A stretch of DNA of 48,758 nucleotides from an uncultured beta proteobacterium. GTDB lineage: Bacteria; Pseudomonadota; Gammaproteobacteria; Burkholderiales; Burkholderiaceae_C. Under the pieces are notes generated by a model, which was given only the letters and a program-made list of their open reading frames with translations, had not been told where the DNA came from and made no database searches. Within the stretch, counting starts at the first letter, position 1; each line of letters opens with the position of its first letter. A program made the position numbers and the translations under genes. The stretch covers positions 1 to 48,758 of the forward strand of contig CAIJPE010000217.1 of the NCBI GenBank assembly GCA_903822435.1, in the 5' to 3' direction. Positions 25,987-35,460 of the stretch are shown here, one piece after another.

Positions 25987-26991
25987 TCAGGCCGCCATCA
26001 GTTCCAGCTGCTCACGCAGCTGGGCCGTCTGCTGCGACCAGTAGGCCGCGCTGCCGAAGAACGGGAAGTTCAACGGGAAGGTGGGGTCGCCCCAGCGCTC
26101 GGCCAGCCAGGCGCTGTGTCGCACCATGCGCAAGGTGCGCAAGGGCTCGATCAAGCGGCGCTGGGTGTCGTCGAAGTCGCAGAACTGTTCGTAGCCCTGC
26201 AGCAGGTTGTCGAGCTGCCGAGCCATCGTGGCGTGGTCGCCCGAGACCAGCATCCACAGGTCCTGCACGGCGGGGCCTTGCATCGCGTCGTCCAGGTCCA
26301 CCACGTGCGGCGCACCGTCGCGCCATAGCACGTTGCCCAGGTGGCAATCGCCGTGCAGGCGCAGGGTGGTGATGGGCGCGGCCGCGTCGAAGGCCCGGGC
26401 CACCGCGGCCAGGGCCTGTTCGCAAACCGGCAGCCAGGTGGGCATTTGCGTGTCGGGCACGAAGCCGCCATCGACCAGCAGCTTCAGGGCGCGCTGGCCG
26501 TCGCGCCGGGGCTCCAGGTGGTGGCGGTGCACGAAGGGCCGCCGCGCACCGACGGCGTGCATGCGCCCGATGAAGCGCCCCAACTGGCGCATGGCGGCCG
26601 GGTCTTCCAATTCGGGCTCGCGGCCGGCGCAGCGGCGGGCCACCGTGTAGCGCTGCAAGCCTTCGGGGGTGGTCCGGCAGGCGAGGGTCGGCGGGTCACC
26701 CAGCAACTGCAGCCCCGGCTCGATCCCATCGGGTTGCAGCGCCATCGGCGGGATGGCCGGCACTTCGGCCTGGGCAAGCTCCAGCGCAAAGGCGTGCTCT
26801 TCGACGATCTGCTCGTGGGTCCACCGGCCGGGCCGATAGAACTTGGCCACCACGGCGGTGCCGTCTTCCAGGAAGACCTGGAAGACGCGGTTCTCGTAGG
26901 AGTTGAGTTGCAGCACGCGGCCGTCGCCGTGCAGGCCGACCGCGTCGAGGGCATCCAGGACCTGGCCGGGATCGAGACCGCTGAAATTCAA
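25987..26991 (-). CDS. srkA: Stress response kinase A
   Basis: 334 aa, close to E. coli SrkA/YihE. This Ser/Thr protein kinase of the aminoglycoside-phosphotransferase-like fold protects stressed cells by opposing toxin-mediated death. Family motifs are LNSYENRVFQV near the N-terminus, KFYRPGRW with the ATP-binding Lys, the catalytic loop LHGDCHLGNVLW, the metal-binding VDLDDA, and GPAVQDLWML. The start is a TTG at 26991; no ATG or GTG is near enough to give the conserved N-terminus. It is convergent with htpG, another stress gene. Confidence 0.93.
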   Translation of the reverse strand: MNFSGLDPGQVLDALDAVGLHGDGRVLQLNSYENRVFQVFLEDGTAVVAKFYRPGRWTHEQIVEEHAFALELAQAEVPAIPPMALQPDGIEPGLQLLGDPPTLACRTTPEGLQRYTVARRCAGREPELEDPAAMRQLGRFIGRMHAVGARRPFVHRHHLEPRRDGQRALKLLVDGGFVPDTQMPTWLPVCEQALAAVARAFDAAAPITTLRLHGDCHLGNVLWRDGAPHVVDLDDAMQGPAVQDLWMLVSGDHATMARQLDNLLQGYEQFCDFDDTQRRLIEPLRTLRMVRHSAWLAERWGDPTFPLNFPFFGSAAYWSQQTAQLREQLELMAA

Positions 26992-27061
26992 GGGGATGGT
27001 CGACGAGCGAGCGCCGGGGCGCGGTCGCCGAGACTACACCGACTGAGGGCCCCGCAGGCGG

Positions 27062-27829
27062 TCAATGGCGCAGCGGCGAGACGGGTGTGTCGATCACGAT
27101 GCCGCCGATGTCGTCGGGCGGGTTGCGGATATCGTTGGCTGCCAGACCCTCGTGCGGCTCGTCGTAGCCATCGGACAAGCTGCCGACGCGCCGCGCAGGC
27201 GATACCCCGCTGCTGCGCAGCGTGCCGGCGTCCTGCCAGAGCGTGTTGCGCTCGCGGCGCCGGGCGGCCACGGTGTCGCTCAGGCTTTCGCGGGCCTGGT
27301 TGACCATGGTGGCGGCGGCGCTGGTGGGCCGCACCGGCGGCCGCGGCTGCGGCACCAGCAACTGGAGCTCGGGAATGGAGGGCAGTTCATCGGCGGCGCA
27401 CCGCAGGTAGCGGATGCGGCAGGCTGCCAACACCGATTCCTTGATCTGCAGCGAGCGGCGCGACATCGGACGGTCGGTTTCGAGGTCGATGGCCGCCAGC
27501 ACGCGTCCGTTGGGGCTGCAGATGGCAAATGAGACGTGGCTCGTGTTGAGCAGTTCGAACCAGAAGCGCACCTCGCGCGGATCGGTGGGCTGGCAAAAGC
27601 GGACGATCGGCAACTTGGCCAGCACCACATGGTGGGGCAGCGCCTCGCGCAGTTGGCGGTACACCCGGCGCTCGTCGCTGCCGAAGACCGGCCGTGCCGT
27701 CAACGCCCAGTCCGCTGGCAGAGGGCGCCGCTTGTCGCGACCTCTTTTCATCGCCCACACCAATCCCGCCCCCAGCATGAACGCCAGAATCAGACTTGCG
27801 AGGTACCAAGGAAATTGCAGTTTCGGCAT
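27062..27829 (-). CDS. DUF2726-domain membrane protein
   Basis: 255 aa. One N-terminal transmembrane segment (LASLILAFMLGAGLVWAM, about residues 10-27) is followed by a basic stretch and a DUF2726 domain (about 45-150), with ALPHHVVLAKLPIVRFCQP, VSFAICSPNGRVLAAIDLE and a conserved acidic/Lys pattern. DUF2726 has a restriction-nuclease-like appearance (a D...DLE...K arrangement) but no proven function. The C-terminal 100 residues are low-complexity, rich in Pro, Ala and Arg, probably disordered. ATG 27829 is preferred over one at 27859 because it puts the hydrophobic segment at the start. It lies 70 bases from srkA. Confidence 0.78.
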   Translation of the reverse strand: MPKLQFPWYLASLILAFMLGAGLVWAMKRGRDKRRPLPADWALTARPVFGSDERRVYRQLREALPHHVVLAKLPIVRFCQPTDPREVRFWFELLNTSHVSFAICSPNGRVLAAIDLETDRPMSRRSLQIKESVLAACRIRYLRCAADELPSIPELQLLVPQPRPPVRPTSAAATMVNQARESLSDTVAARRRERNTLWQDAGTLRSSGVSPARRVGSLSDGYDEPHEGLAANDIRNPPDDIGGIVIDTPVSPLRH

Positions 27830-27913
27830 GCGTGGCCGGGCTTCCTTGTGCCTCTGCACGTGGCCGTGCAGGGCGCTGTTTCATTGAGTGACAGTGATGG
27901 TACCTTGACACTT

Positions 27914-28501
27914 TCACCGCACCGAGTGCCCGAATGCGGGGCGCTCGAATGCGGGCCACCCGTTTGCGGGGCCCCTCAACAGCACGGTCTGGTGCCCGAA
28001 CCACTCCTGCATCTGCGAGCCCAGTGTGTCGGCCGGCAAAGGCAGCTCGGCGATCACGTCGGGGCCGTCGAAGGCCATCGCGGCGCCGGCGCTTCGGACG
28101 ATGGCCCGCATGGCGGCGTTGTCGCGGGCCATGTGGATCACCATCCGCTTCATGCCGCGGTTGCGGGCATGCACCACCGCGTGCTCGAACAGGCGTGACC
28201 CCAGGCCCTGGCCCCGCAACGCCAGGAGCACCGAGACCCCGAACTCCACCACGCCGCCGGGTGTGTCCGTGGAAGGAGGGAAGGCCAGGTGCACCAGGGC
28301 GCCCAGCGATCGTGGCCGGTCCGCGACGCCAAAGATGGCGTCGCGCCCGAAGTCGAGCTCTCCAACGTACTGCCGAACACGATCGTCCGAGACCCTGCAA
28401 CCGAAACGCAGGACGCGGGCGTCGCTGTCCAGGGCCAGCAGATGCCCGATGATCAGGTCCCGGTGTGGGGTGCCGAGGGTGCAAATGGGTGAGGAACGCA
28501 T
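27914..28501 (-). CDS. GNAT-family N-acetyltransferase
   Basis: 195 aa. The acetyl-CoA-binding motif is VLLALRGQGLGSRLFEHAV (the Q/RxxGxG/A type), followed by the conserved ARDNAAMRAIVRSAGAAM segment. The N-terminal part, with RFGCRVSDDRVRQYVGELDF, recurs in GNAT proteins fused to or grouped with regulators in Burkholderiales. The substrate is unknown (protein, small amine or antibiotic). GTG 28504 and ATG 28501 are adjacent possible starts; ATG is used. It is divergent from rplM across a 306-base gap. Confidence 0.85.
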   Translation of the reverse strand: MRSSPICTLGTPHRDLIIGHLLALDSDARVLRFGCRVSDDRVRQYVGELDFGRDAIFGVADRPRSLGALVHLAFPPSTDTPGGVVEFGVSVLLALRGQGLGSRLFEHAVVHARNRGMKRMVIHMARDNAAMRAIVRSAGAAMAFDGPDVIAELPLPADTLGSQMQEWFGHQTVLLRGPANGWPAFERPAFGHSVR

Positions 28502-28807
28502 CACGCATGGTAGTGCAGATCAGTGTTTACCCTAATACCCCGCCTAGGCCGTCAAGAGCCAAGAGGCCACCCATCGCGTGGCGTTTTCGGGCTATACTGC
28601 AAGGCTGTCCCGATATCGGCCGGGCAGGGCTCTTGCGCTTGAGCATCCAGTTTGAGCTTCAAACAGGTCCGAACACACCGAGAGGCCGCCACACCACAAG
28701 CGGCGCCGAGGCTGTGCCCGAACCTGTGCGCCAGAGCCGATCCATCCAGCCGTTGAATCGCGCGCCAATCTGTTCAGAGCAGGCCGGCGCGCCACTGGAA
28801 GACCCTC
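28502..28807 (+). promoter_or_regulatory. Divergent intergenic region with the rplM promoter
   Basis: 306 bases without a gene. On the + strand TATACT (28593-28598) is a clear -10 box and would give an rplM leader of about 200 bases. On the - strand TTGACG (28550-28555) and GGTAAA (28526-28531), spaced 18, could drive the GNAT gene. The long leader could hold autoregulatory structure for the ribosomal operon, but no known leader motif could be matched. Confidence 0.5.
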
Positions 28808-29236
28808 ATGAAGACCTTCAGCGCCAAGCCGGCCGAGGTGAAGCACGAGTGGTTTGTGATTGACGCCACCGACAAGGTGCTCGGACGTGTTGCCAGCGAA
28901 GCAGCACTCCGTTTGCGCGGAAAGCACAAAGCCATCTACACGCCTCACGTCGATACCGGTGATTTCATCATCGTCGTCAATGCCGACAAGATCCGCGTCA
29001 CCGGGGCCAAGGCCACCGACAAGATCTACTACCGGCATTCGGGCTACCCGGGTGGCATCTACGCCACGTCCTTCAAGGACATGCAGGCCAAGCACCCCGG
29101 CCGCGCCCTCGAAAAGGCGGTCAAGGGCATGTTGCCCAAGGGCCCCCTGGGCTACGCGATGGTGAAGAAGCTCAAGGTGTATGCCGGCGGCGAACACCCG
29201 CACGCTGCGCAGCAGCCCAAGCCACTCGAGATCTGA
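28808..29236 (+). CDS. rplM: 50S ribosomal protein L13
   Basis: 142 aa, normal length. It starts [20 protein letters not shown], with conserved [30 protein letters not shown] and [11 protein letters not shown]. It is part of the large ribosomal subunit. It forms the usual two-gene operon with rpsI, 10 bases downstream. A GGAAG ribosome-binding site precedes ATG 28808. Confidence 0.98.
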   Translation: MKTFSAKPAEVKHEWFVIDATDKVLGRVASEAALRLRGKHKAIYTPHVDTGDFIIVVNADKIRVTGAKATDKIYYRHSGYPGGIYATSFKDMQAKHPGRALEKAVKGMLPKGPLGYAMVKKLKVYAGGEHPHAAQQPKPLEI

Positions 29237-29246
29237 GGACGACGCG

Positions 29247-29639
29247 ATGATTGGACTTTGGAACTACGGTACCGGCCGCCGCAAATCGAGCGTGGCCCGC
29301 GTCTTCCTGAAGAAGGGCACCGGCCAGATCGTGGTCAATGGCAAGAGCATTGACGACTACTTCGGCCGCCAGACCTCGATCATGATCGTGCGCCAGCCGC
29401 TGCTGCTCACGGGCAACGAAGCCGCCTTCGACATCAAGATCAACGTGCACGGCGGCGGTGAATCCGGCCAGGCCGGTGCCGTGCGCCACGGCATCACCCG
29501 TGCGCTGATCGACTACGACACCGCGCTCAAGCCCGACCTGAGCCGCGCCGGCTTCGTCACCCGCGACGCCCGCGAGGTGGAGCGCAAGAAGGTCGGCCTG
29601 CACGGCGCCCGCCGTCGCAAGCAGTTCAGCAAGCGGTGA
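29247..29639 (+). CDS. rpsI: 30S ribosomal protein S9
   Basis: 130 aa, normal length. It has conserved [15 protein letters not shown] and [19 protein letters not shown], and the C-terminal [17 protein letters not shown], whose final Lys-Arg reaches the ribosomal P-site. It is co-transcribed with rplM. Directly after its TGA comes a copy of the dispersed post-stop repeat, then a strong intrinsic terminator. Confidence 0.98.
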   Translation: MIGLWNYGTGRRKSSVARVFLKKGTGQIVVNGKSIDDYFGRQTSIMIVRQPLLLTGNEAAFDIKINVHGGGESGQAGAVRHGITRALIDYDTALKPDLSRAGFVTRDAREVERKKVGLHGARRRKQFSKR

Positions 29640-29731
29640 GTTAGCCCCCGGGCTCGCTGGCGCTCGCCGCCCCCCGAGGGGGCCGTCCGCCAGCGGCCCG
29701 GCGGAGCCGGTTCCGCGGCGGGAAGCTTGGG
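29640..29731 (+). repeat. Post-stop repeat element, copy 1
   Basis: About 92 bases beginning at the base after the rpsI stop. It contains AGCCCCCGGGCTCGCTGGCG, a CCCCCCGAGGGGG self-complementary block, CCGTCCGCCAG, CGGCGGAGCCGG and CGGCGGGAAGCTT. It matches copies at 34278-34371 and (opposite strand) 40511-40606, always in the orientation of the preceding gene. Confidence 0.8.
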
Positions 29732-29755
29732 CTCCCCGCCGCGGCGCTTTTGGTT
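29713..29755 (+). terminator. Intrinsic terminator after rplM-rpsI
   Basis: A perfect 10-bp stem (CCGCGGCGGG at 29713-29722 with CCCGCCGCGG at 29735-29744) and a 12-base loop are followed by CGCTTTTGGTTT. The 5' arm is the end of the post-stop repeat. Confidence 0.8.
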
Positions 29756-29831
29756 TCCCTAATGTCCGTGCTTGCGGGAAGGGGACCGGCGGCGTGGGAT
29801 GATTGCAAAGGCATTGAACCTGGAGCCCGAT

Positions 29832-30206
29832 ATGAACGCCATGGCAGAACCGCTCGCCCCCGTTGCTGACGAAATGCCTCCGCCGCTGATCTTCACCGAC
29901 AGCGCCGCCGACAAGGTCAAGCAACTGGTCGATGAAGAAGGCAACCCGGAACTCAAGCTGCGCGTCTTCGTGCAGGGTGGGGGCTGCTCGGGTTTCCAGT
30001 ACGGCTTCACCTTCGACGAAGTCGTCAACGAAGACGACACCCAGATGGCCAAGAACGGCGTCACGCTGCTGATCGACGCCATGAGCCTGCAGTACCTGGG
30101 CGGTGCCGAGATCGACTACAAGGACGACCTGCAAGGTGCGCAGTTCGTCATCAAGAACCCCAACGCGACCACCACCTGCGGCTGCGGTTCTTCGTTCTCG
30201 GTCTGA
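29832..30206 (+). CDS. erpA: Iron-sulfur cluster insertion protein ErpA
   Basis: 124 aa A-type carrier protein that hands [Fe-S] clusters to apo-enzymes. The three cluster-binding cysteines are present: Cys in [11 protein letters not shown] and the pair in [10 protein letters not shown]. The ErpA-specific stretch [13 protein letters not shown] and [14 protein letters not shown] separate it from IscA. ATG 29832 (MNAMAEPL) follows GGAG and fits the family; an upstream in-frame ATG at 29799 is less likely. It is convergent with anmK, whose end is 10 bases away. Confidence 0.96.
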   Translation: MNAMAEPLAPVADEMPPPLIFTDSAADKVKQLVDEEGNPELKLRVFVQGGGCSGFQYGFTFDEVVNEDDTQMAKNGVTLLIDAMSLQYLGGAEIDYKDDLQGAQFVIKNPNATTTCGCGSSFSV

Positions 30207-30216
30207 CCGACCGGAT

Positions 30217-31329
30217 TCAGGCCGCCGGGTAGAGCGCACCGAGCACGCGGGGCCCTCGCGCCCCCGTGACCGACGGCAGGTTGCCCGGCTGGCGGGCCAG
30301 GCAGGCACGGGCCAGCCAGGCAAAGGCCAAGGCCTCGACCTGGTCGGGCGGTATGCCCGCCGTTGCCGTGCTGCACACCTGGGTATGGGCCGGTACCCAG
30401 TGGGTCAGGCGCCGCATCAGATGTCCGTTGAAGGCGCCCCCCCCACACACGAACAGCGTTGTCGTCCGTGGCGCATGCGCCTTGAGCGAGTCTGCGGCGG
30501 TCCGTGCGGTGAATTCCGTCAGCGTGGCCATCACATCCTGCGCGCCAATGCCCGAACCGGCCAGGTGTGCGTCCAGCCAGGCGGGATCGAACAGGTCACG
30601 GCCCGTGCTCTTGGGCGGCGGTCGTTGCAGATAGGGCTCCGACAGCAGCCGGGCCAGCAGCACCGCATCGACCACGCCGCCGGCCGCCCAGGCACCATCG
30701 GCATCGTGAGGGGTGTTCCGCTGGCGCTGGCACCATGCGTCCATCAGCACGTTCCCCGGCCCGCAGTCGAATCCCCCGATCGGCCCTTCGGCGGGCAGCA
30801 GGGTGAGGTTGGCCATGCCGCCGACGTTCAGCACCGCGCGGTGCTGCCCCGCTTGTGCAAACGACACCGCATGAAACGCCGGTACCAGCGGAGCCCCCTC
30901 GCCGCCGGCTGCCACGTCGCGGCTGCGGAAGTCGCACACCACGTCGATGCCGCAACACTCGGCCAGCATCGCCCCGTTCAGCAGTTGCACGGTGTAGCCG
31001 GTGGCGGTGAACTCGTGCGGGCGGTGACGCACGGTCTGGCCGTGCGCGCCGACGGCGCAGATGTCCCGTGGGACCAGGCCGGCCTGACTCAGCAAGGCCG
31101 ACACCGCATCGGCGTAGACGGCCGCCAGCCCTTGCGAGGCCAGCGACGCGCGGTGCAGCTCGTTCATGCCCGGGCTGTTGAGCGCCAGGAGCTCGGCGCG
31201 CAGGGCGGCTGGAAAGGGACGGTGAAGGTGGACCCTGGCCTGCATCGGATCGGCCCCGGTGCTCTCTGCCAGCACGCCGTCGACGCCGTCGAGCGACGTC
31301 CCCGACATCAACCCGATGAACCAGGCCAT
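30217..31329 (-). CDS. anmK: 1,6-anhydro-N-acetylmuramic acid kinase
   Basis: 370 aa, normal length. It phosphorylates and opens anhydro-MurNAc from cell-wall turnover, returning it to MurNAc-6-phosphate. ASKHA-fold motifs are GLMSGTSLDGVDGV at the N-terminus, GAHGQTVRHRP, RAVLNVGGMANLT, GFDCGPGNVLMD and LFVCGGGAFNGHLMRRL. ATG 31329 lies 13 bases downstream of the M23 peptidase stop, so the two cell-wall genes are probably one transcript. Confidence 0.96.
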   Translation of the reverse strand: MAWFIGLMSGTSLDGVDGVLAESTGADPMQARVHLHRPFPAALRAELLALNSPGMNELHRASLASQGLAAVYADAVSALLSQAGLVPRDICAVGAHGQTVRHRPHEFTATGYTVQLLNGAMLAECCGIDVVCDFRSRDVAAGGEGAPLVPAFHAVSFAQAGQHRAVLNVGGMANLTLLPAEGPIGGFDCGPGNVLMDAWCQRQRNTPHDADGAWAAGGVVDAVLLARLLSEPYLQRPPPKSTGRDLFDPAWLDAHLAGSGIGAQDVMATLTEFTARTAADSLKAHAPRTTTLFVCGGGAFNGHLMRRLTHWVPAHTQVCSTATAGIPPDQVEALAFAWLARACLARQPGNLPSVTGARGPRVLGALYPAA

Positions 31330-31342
31330 CGGGCGTGCAGCG

Positions 31343-32710
31343 CTACTCGGCTCGGACCCGGGTGCCGGCCATCGTCTCGGCGACGTCGAGCTTGGCCTGC
31401 GCGCTGCGGACGATCTCGGCGAAGCGGGGGCGCGATGCAGTGTCCAGCGCCAGCGTGTCCGCCGCATGGGCGATCAGCAGCGGGTCCTGGTAGATGCCGC
31501 CCACGCGGAACTCGAAATGCAGGTGCGGACCGGTGGCCCAGCCCGTCATGCCCACCGCACCCAGGCGTTGGCCCTGCTCGATGTGCTGGCCTTTCCTGAC
31601 ATCGATGCGGCTGAGGTGCGCGTACAAGGTGCTGCGGCCACTGGCGTGCTTGATCTCGACCAGATTCCCGTAGCCATTCTGGCGGCCGGCGAAGTCGACG
31701 GTGCCGTCGCCGACGGCGCGCACCGGCGTGCCGATGGGTGCGCTGTAGTCCACGCCGTTGTGCTTCTGCGGAGTCTGCGTCAAGGGGTGCATGCGCATCG
31801 CAAAGCCGGAGGTCACGCGCGAGAACTCGAGCGGGCTGGCCAGGAACGCGCGCCGCTTGCTGCGGCCGTGTGAGTCGAAGTAGGCACCCCGCCCATCGCC
31901 GGCGTTGAACCACACCGCGTGGTGAGCACGGCCGCCCGTGACGAACTCCGCCGCCAGCACGCGGCCGGCACCGTCGCCCCAGGGCACGGATTGGCCGTCG
32001 GCCGTCAGCGCTTCATAGACGACGCTGAACGTGTCGCCTTTGTGCAATTCGCGGTGGAAGTCGATGTCGGTGGAAAAGATCTCGGACAGCTGTGCGGCCA
32101 CTTCGTCGGGCAGGCCGGCTTCATCGGTGGCGGCGAACAGCGTGTTGCGGATGGTGCCGCTGGCCAGGCGCGACTGCGTGCCGTACGCCGCCGTCTGGAT
32201 CTGTGCCTGCCATCGGCCATCGGTGCGCTGCACGACCAGGCGGTTGAATTGCGTCAAGGCGAGTTCGGGACGGTCGCTGGGGAAGCGCGCGACGAGGTCC
32301 TGGAGCCGGCCTTCCGAATCGGTGCGAGCCTGCACCATCTTGCCGCCGCGACCGGCCAGCACGGCGCGGGCCGTCGGGTCGGTTCGGAGGAAGCGCGCCA
32401 CGTCGCTGTCGCTCACGCCCAGGCGGGCCAGGAGGCTCTCGGGCGTGTCGATCGAGCGGGTGATGTCGCTGCGCGTGAGGGTGAAGTCCTGCGCGGCCAA
32501 TGCGGCCAACTGCGCCGGCATGCCCTCGGGCACGACGGTCTCGGTGACGATGCGCTGGGCGAGTGGTACATCCTGCACCATCGGCGCCACGGCGACGGCG
32601 GTGAGGGCAAAGCCGCTCATCGCGACCACGCTGGCTGCGATCAGACCACGACGGTGGCGCTGCCCGAAATCCTGCAGGCCTCTACGGGCGCGTTCGATGG
32701 TGGGTTCCAA
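31343..32710 (-). CDS. M23-family peptidoglycan endopeptidase
   Basis: 455 aa. A cytoplasmic N-terminus and one transmembrane segment (about residues 22-44) precede an OapA/LysM-like intermediate region and a C-terminal LytM/M23 zinc peptidase domain. Zinc ligands are in KHNGVDYSAP and GPHLHFEFRVGG, with LYAHLSRI between, so the site is complete and activity is expected. It probably cuts cross-links or stems of peptidoglycan in the periplasm (MepM-like). The start is TTG at 32710; no nearby ATG keeps the membrane segment. It is paired with anmK and divergent from tyrS. Confidence 0.9.
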   Translation of the reverse strand: MEPTIERARRGLQDFGQRHRRGLIAASVVAMSGFALTAVAVAPMVQDVPLAQRIVTETVVPEGMPAQLAALAAQDFTLTRSDITRSIDTPESLLARLGVSDSDVARFLRTDPTARAVLAGRGGKMVQARTDSEGRLQDLVARFPSDRPELALTQFNRLVVQRTDGRWQAQIQTAAYGTQSRLASGTIRNTLFAATDEAGLPDEVAAQLSEIFSTDIDFHRELHKGDTFSVVYEALTADGQSVPWGDGAGRVLAAEFVTGGRAHHAVWFNAGDGRGAYFDSHGRSKRRAFLASPLEFSRVTSGFAMRMHPLTQTPQKHNGVDYSAPIGTPVRAVGDGTVDFAGRQNGYGNLVEIKHASGRSTLYAHLSRIDVRKGQHIEQGQRLGAVGMTGWATGPHLHFEFRVGGIYQDPLLIAHAADTLALDTASRPRFAEIVRSAQAKLDVAETMAGTRVRAE

Positions 32711-32879
32711 GGCTCAGAGGATCCAGGCGAGGGCTGAGTGACCGGGAGACGGACTGCACCCGCACACGCCACAACAGGTTTGAGGGCAATCCCGCCAGCA
32801 CAGGCAAGACCGATGCCAGGTGGGCTGCCCACTAGAATCCAAGACGCGTTCTGGAGCAAAAGTCTGTGCTCTGGCGCGC

Positions 32880-32907
32880 TTGATCAAGAACTTCGGCGAA
32901 GTATAGC
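32880..32907 (+). promoter_or_regulatory. Candidate tyrS promoter in a 322-base gap
   Basis: TTGATC (32880-32885) and TATAGC (32902-32907) are spaced 16 bases, about 125 bases upstream of the tyrS ATG. The rest of the gene-free gap 32711-33032 shows no further feature; no T-box was found. Confidence 0.45.
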
Positions 32908-33032
32908 CAGCCCGATCCGCCGGGCGGCCTGAAGAGGGACCTTCTTTCTCGTCTTTACCGATTGCTTCCAAAGCTTTCCATTTTTGGCTTGCGCCCGTCC
33001 GCGCCCGCCTCCAAACGCTGTCCAATCATCCG

Positions 33033-34277
33033 ATGTCCGAGCCCGCCGCCCCACCGTACCCCGTGACCGACCGCGTTCGCGAGGCCCTGGCCGTTTCGCT
33101 GCGAGGCTGCGACGAACTGCTGCCGCAGGCCGAATGGGTCGCCAAGCTGGCCCGGGCTGAAGCCACGGGCCAGCCCTTGCGCATCAAGCTCGGCCTGGAT
33201 CCGACCGCACCTGACCTCCATATCGGCCATACGGTGGTGCTGAACAAGATGCGCCAGCTGCAGGATCTCGGGCATACCGTGATCTTTCTCATCGGCGACT
33301 TCACGTCGATGATCGGCGACCCCTCCGGCCGCAACGCCACGCGGCCACCGCTCACCCGCGAGCAGATCGAGACCAACGCCCAGACCTACTACAAGCAAGC
33401 CAGCCTGGTCCTCGACCCCGAGAAAACCGAAATCCGCTACAACAGCGAGTGGAGCGACCCGCTGGGGGCCCGGGGCATGATCCAGCTGGCGGCCCGCTAC
33501 ACCGTGGCACGCATGCTCGAGCGCGACGACTTCACCAAGCGCTACAAGGCGGGCACCCCGATCTCGGTGCACGAGTTGCTCTACCCGCTGATGCAGGGTT
33601 ACGACTCGGTGGCGCTGAAGAGCGACCTGGAACTCGGCGGCACCGACCAGAAATTCAACCTGCTGGTGGGTCGCACGTTGCAGCAGGAGTACGGCCAGGA
33701 GCCGCAGTGCATCCTGACCATGCCGCTGCTCGAAGGCCTGGACGGCGTGGAAAAGATGTCAAAGAGCAAGGGCAACACGGTGGCCATCACTGAGCCCGCC
33801 AACACCATGTTCGCCAAGCTGCTGTCGATCAGCGACACCATGATGTGGCGCTACTTCGAGCTGCTGTCCTTCCGCTCGATGGCCGAGATCGGACGGCTGC
33901 GCCAGGAAGTGGCCGGTGGCCGCAACCCGAAGGATGCGAAGGTGCTGCTTGCCAAGGAGATCACCGCCCGCTTCCACGATGCGGCCGCTGCCGATGCCGC
34001 GGAAGCCGACTTCCAGCGCCGGGCCGCAGGCGGCGTGCCCGACGACATCGAATCGGTGAGCCTGACGGGTGCGCCGATGGCGGTGGGTGCGCTCCTCAAG
34101 CAGGCCGGACTGGTGCCATCGACCAGCGAGGCCATGCGCATGATCGAGCAGGGCGGTGTCCGCATCGACGGCGTGATGATCAGCGACAAGACGCTGAAGA
34201 TCGAAGCCGGGACGTTCGTGCTGCAGGTGGGCAAGCGCAAGTTCGCCCGGGTTCAACTGGGCCCACAAGCCCGGTGA
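33033..34277 (+). CDS. tyrS: Tyrosyl-tRNA synthetase
   Basis: 414 aa class I synthetase. The HIGH motif is in [14 protein letters not shown] (residues ~61-74) and the KMSKS motif in [11 protein letters not shown]. The catalytic core has [13 protein letters not shown] and [14 protein letters not shown]. The C-terminal S4-like RNA-binding domain (about 345-414) contains [18 protein letters not shown]. It is divergent from the M23 peptidase. A copy of the post-stop repeat starts at the base after its TGA. Confidence 0.97.
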   Translation: MSEPAAPPYPVTDRVREALAVSLRGCDELLPQAEWVAKLARAEATGQPLRIKLGLDPTAPDLHIGHTVVLNKMRQLQDLGHTVIFLIGDFTSMIGDPSGRNATRPPLTREQIETNAQTYYKQASLVLDPEKTEIRYNSEWSDPLGARGMIQLAARYTVARMLERDDFTKRYKAGTPISVHELLYPLMQGYDSVALKSDLELGGTDQKFNLLVGRTLQQEYGQEPQCILTMPLLEGLDGVEKMSKSKGNTVAITEPANTMFAKLLSISDTMMWRYFELLSFRSMAEIGRLRQEVAGGRNPKDAKVLLAKEITARFHDAAAADAAEADFQRRAAGGVPDDIESVSLTGAPMAVGALLKQAGLVPSTSEAMRMIEQGGVRIDGVMISDKTLKIEAGTFVLQVGKRKFARVQLGPQAR

Positions 34278-34371
34278 TGGAGCCCCCAGGCTCGCTGGCG
34301 CTCTCTACCCCCCGAGGGGGCTGAGTGCCGCTGGAGGACCGGCGGAGCCGGGTCCTCGGCGGGAAGCCTGG
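34278..34371 (+). repeat. Post-stop repeat element, copy 2
   Basis: It begins directly after the tyrS stop: GGAGCCCCCAGGCTCGCTGG, CCCCCCGAGGGGG, then GAGGACC-(10)-GGTCCTC around CGGCGGAGCCGG, and CGGCGGGAAGCCT. Same order and orientation as copy 1. No T-run follows, so it does not look like a complete intrinsic terminator. Confidence 0.8.
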
Positions 34372-34401
34372 TAGGGGAGGGCTCGCGTGGTTCGCTGTCC
34401 T

Positions 34402-35397
34402 TCAGTCGGCGTATTGGCCGGCGGCTTTGATGACAGGGCCCCACTTGGCGATTTCGGCCGCGACGAACTTCTTGTGTTCGGCGGGGCTCAGGCGCTCATC
34501 GGTGATGACCACGGCGCCCAGCGACTCTTCACGCTTGATGAACTCGGGCTCCTTCAGGGCAGCGCGCAGCGCCGTGTTGAGCTGGTCGATGATGGCCTTG
34601 GGCGTGCCGTGGGGCGCGTACAGGCCGTGCCAGATGGTGACGTTGAAGCCCTTCAGGCCCTGCGACTCCAGCGTGGGCAGCTTGGACAGCGCCGGGGTGG
34701 TCAGCGGCTTGGCGCTGGTGACGGCGTAGGCACGCACCCGGCCGGATTCGATCTGGCTGCTGGTGTTGGTGGTCTGGTCGCACATCAGATCGACCTGGCC
34801 GCCCAGGATGTCGGTCATGGCCGGCGCGGTACCCTTGTACGGCACGGTGGTCATGTCGACGCCCATGGCCTGCTGGAAGAGCAGGCCGCACAGGTGCGAA
34901 GCCGCGCCCAGGCCCGCATTGGCCAGGTTGATCTTGCCCTTGTTGCCATCGATCCACTTGCGCAGTTCGGCGAAGTTGGCGGCCGGCAGGGTGGGGCGTC
35001 CGATCAGGGTCATCGGCACGTCGTTGATCATGCCGATGTACTCGAAGTCATCGAGCGTCTTGTACGGCAGGTTGCGGTAGAGCGCCGGTGCGGTGGCGAT
35101 GCCCAGGTGGTGCAGCAGCAGCGTGTAGCCGTCGGGGCTGGACTTGGCCACCCGGGTGGCGCCCAGCGTGCCGCCGGCCCCGCCCACGTTCTCCACGATG
35201 ATGGTCGTGTTGTTCAGGTGCTTGCGCAGCACTTCACCCAGGTCGCGCGCCACTTTGTCGGTGGGCCCGCCCGCCGCGAAGGGCACCACCAGCGTGATCG
35301 ACCTGTCGGGGTAGGCTGCAAATGCACTGCCGGCGCCCAGAGCCAGGCACACGGCAGACAGACGACCCAGCCATTGGGACACGGGGGCAAGTTTCAT
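34402..35397 (-). CDS. Bug-family (TctC) periplasmic substrate-binding protein
   Basis: 331 aa. The signal peptide ends GSAFAAY, followed by the family core: YPDRSITLVVPFAAGGPTD, VENVGGAGGTLGATRV, MTTVPYKGTAPAMTDILGG and VIKAAGQYAD at the end. Cys182 (SHLCGLLF) and Cys219 (LMCDQTT), counted approximately, may form a disulfide. It sits 114 bases downstream of the CoA ligase-like gene on the same strand, separated by a perfect 16-bp palindrome, and may be an accessory binding protein for the same kind of aromatic or dicarboxylic acid. Convergent with tyrS. Confidence 0.93.
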   Translation of the reverse strand: MKLAPVSQWLGRLSAVCLALGAGSAFAAYPDRSITLVVPFAAGGPTDKVARDLGEVLRKHLNNTTIIVENVGGAGGTLGATRVAKSSPDGYTLLLHHLGIATAPALYRNLPYKTLDDFEYIGMINDVPMTLIGRPTLPAANFAELRKWIDGNKGKINLANAGLGAASHLCGLLFQQAMGVDMTTVPYKGTAPAMTDILGGQVDLMCDQTTNTSSQIESGRVRAYAVTSAKPLTTPALSKLPTLESQGLKGFNVTIWHGLYAPHGTPKAIIDQLNTALRAALKEPEFIKREESLGAVVITDERLSPAEHKKFVAAEIAKWGPVIKAAGQYAD

Positions 35398-35460
35398 GGA
35401 GGCGACTCCGAAGATCTGAGGGTCCGGATCCTAGGCGGACGACCTCGGCCGCTCCTCTCG

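Noticed and set aside
32711..33032. T-box leader for tyrS
   Set aside because: No T-box sequence or tRNA-like stem set was seen, and T-boxes are rare in Proteobacteria.
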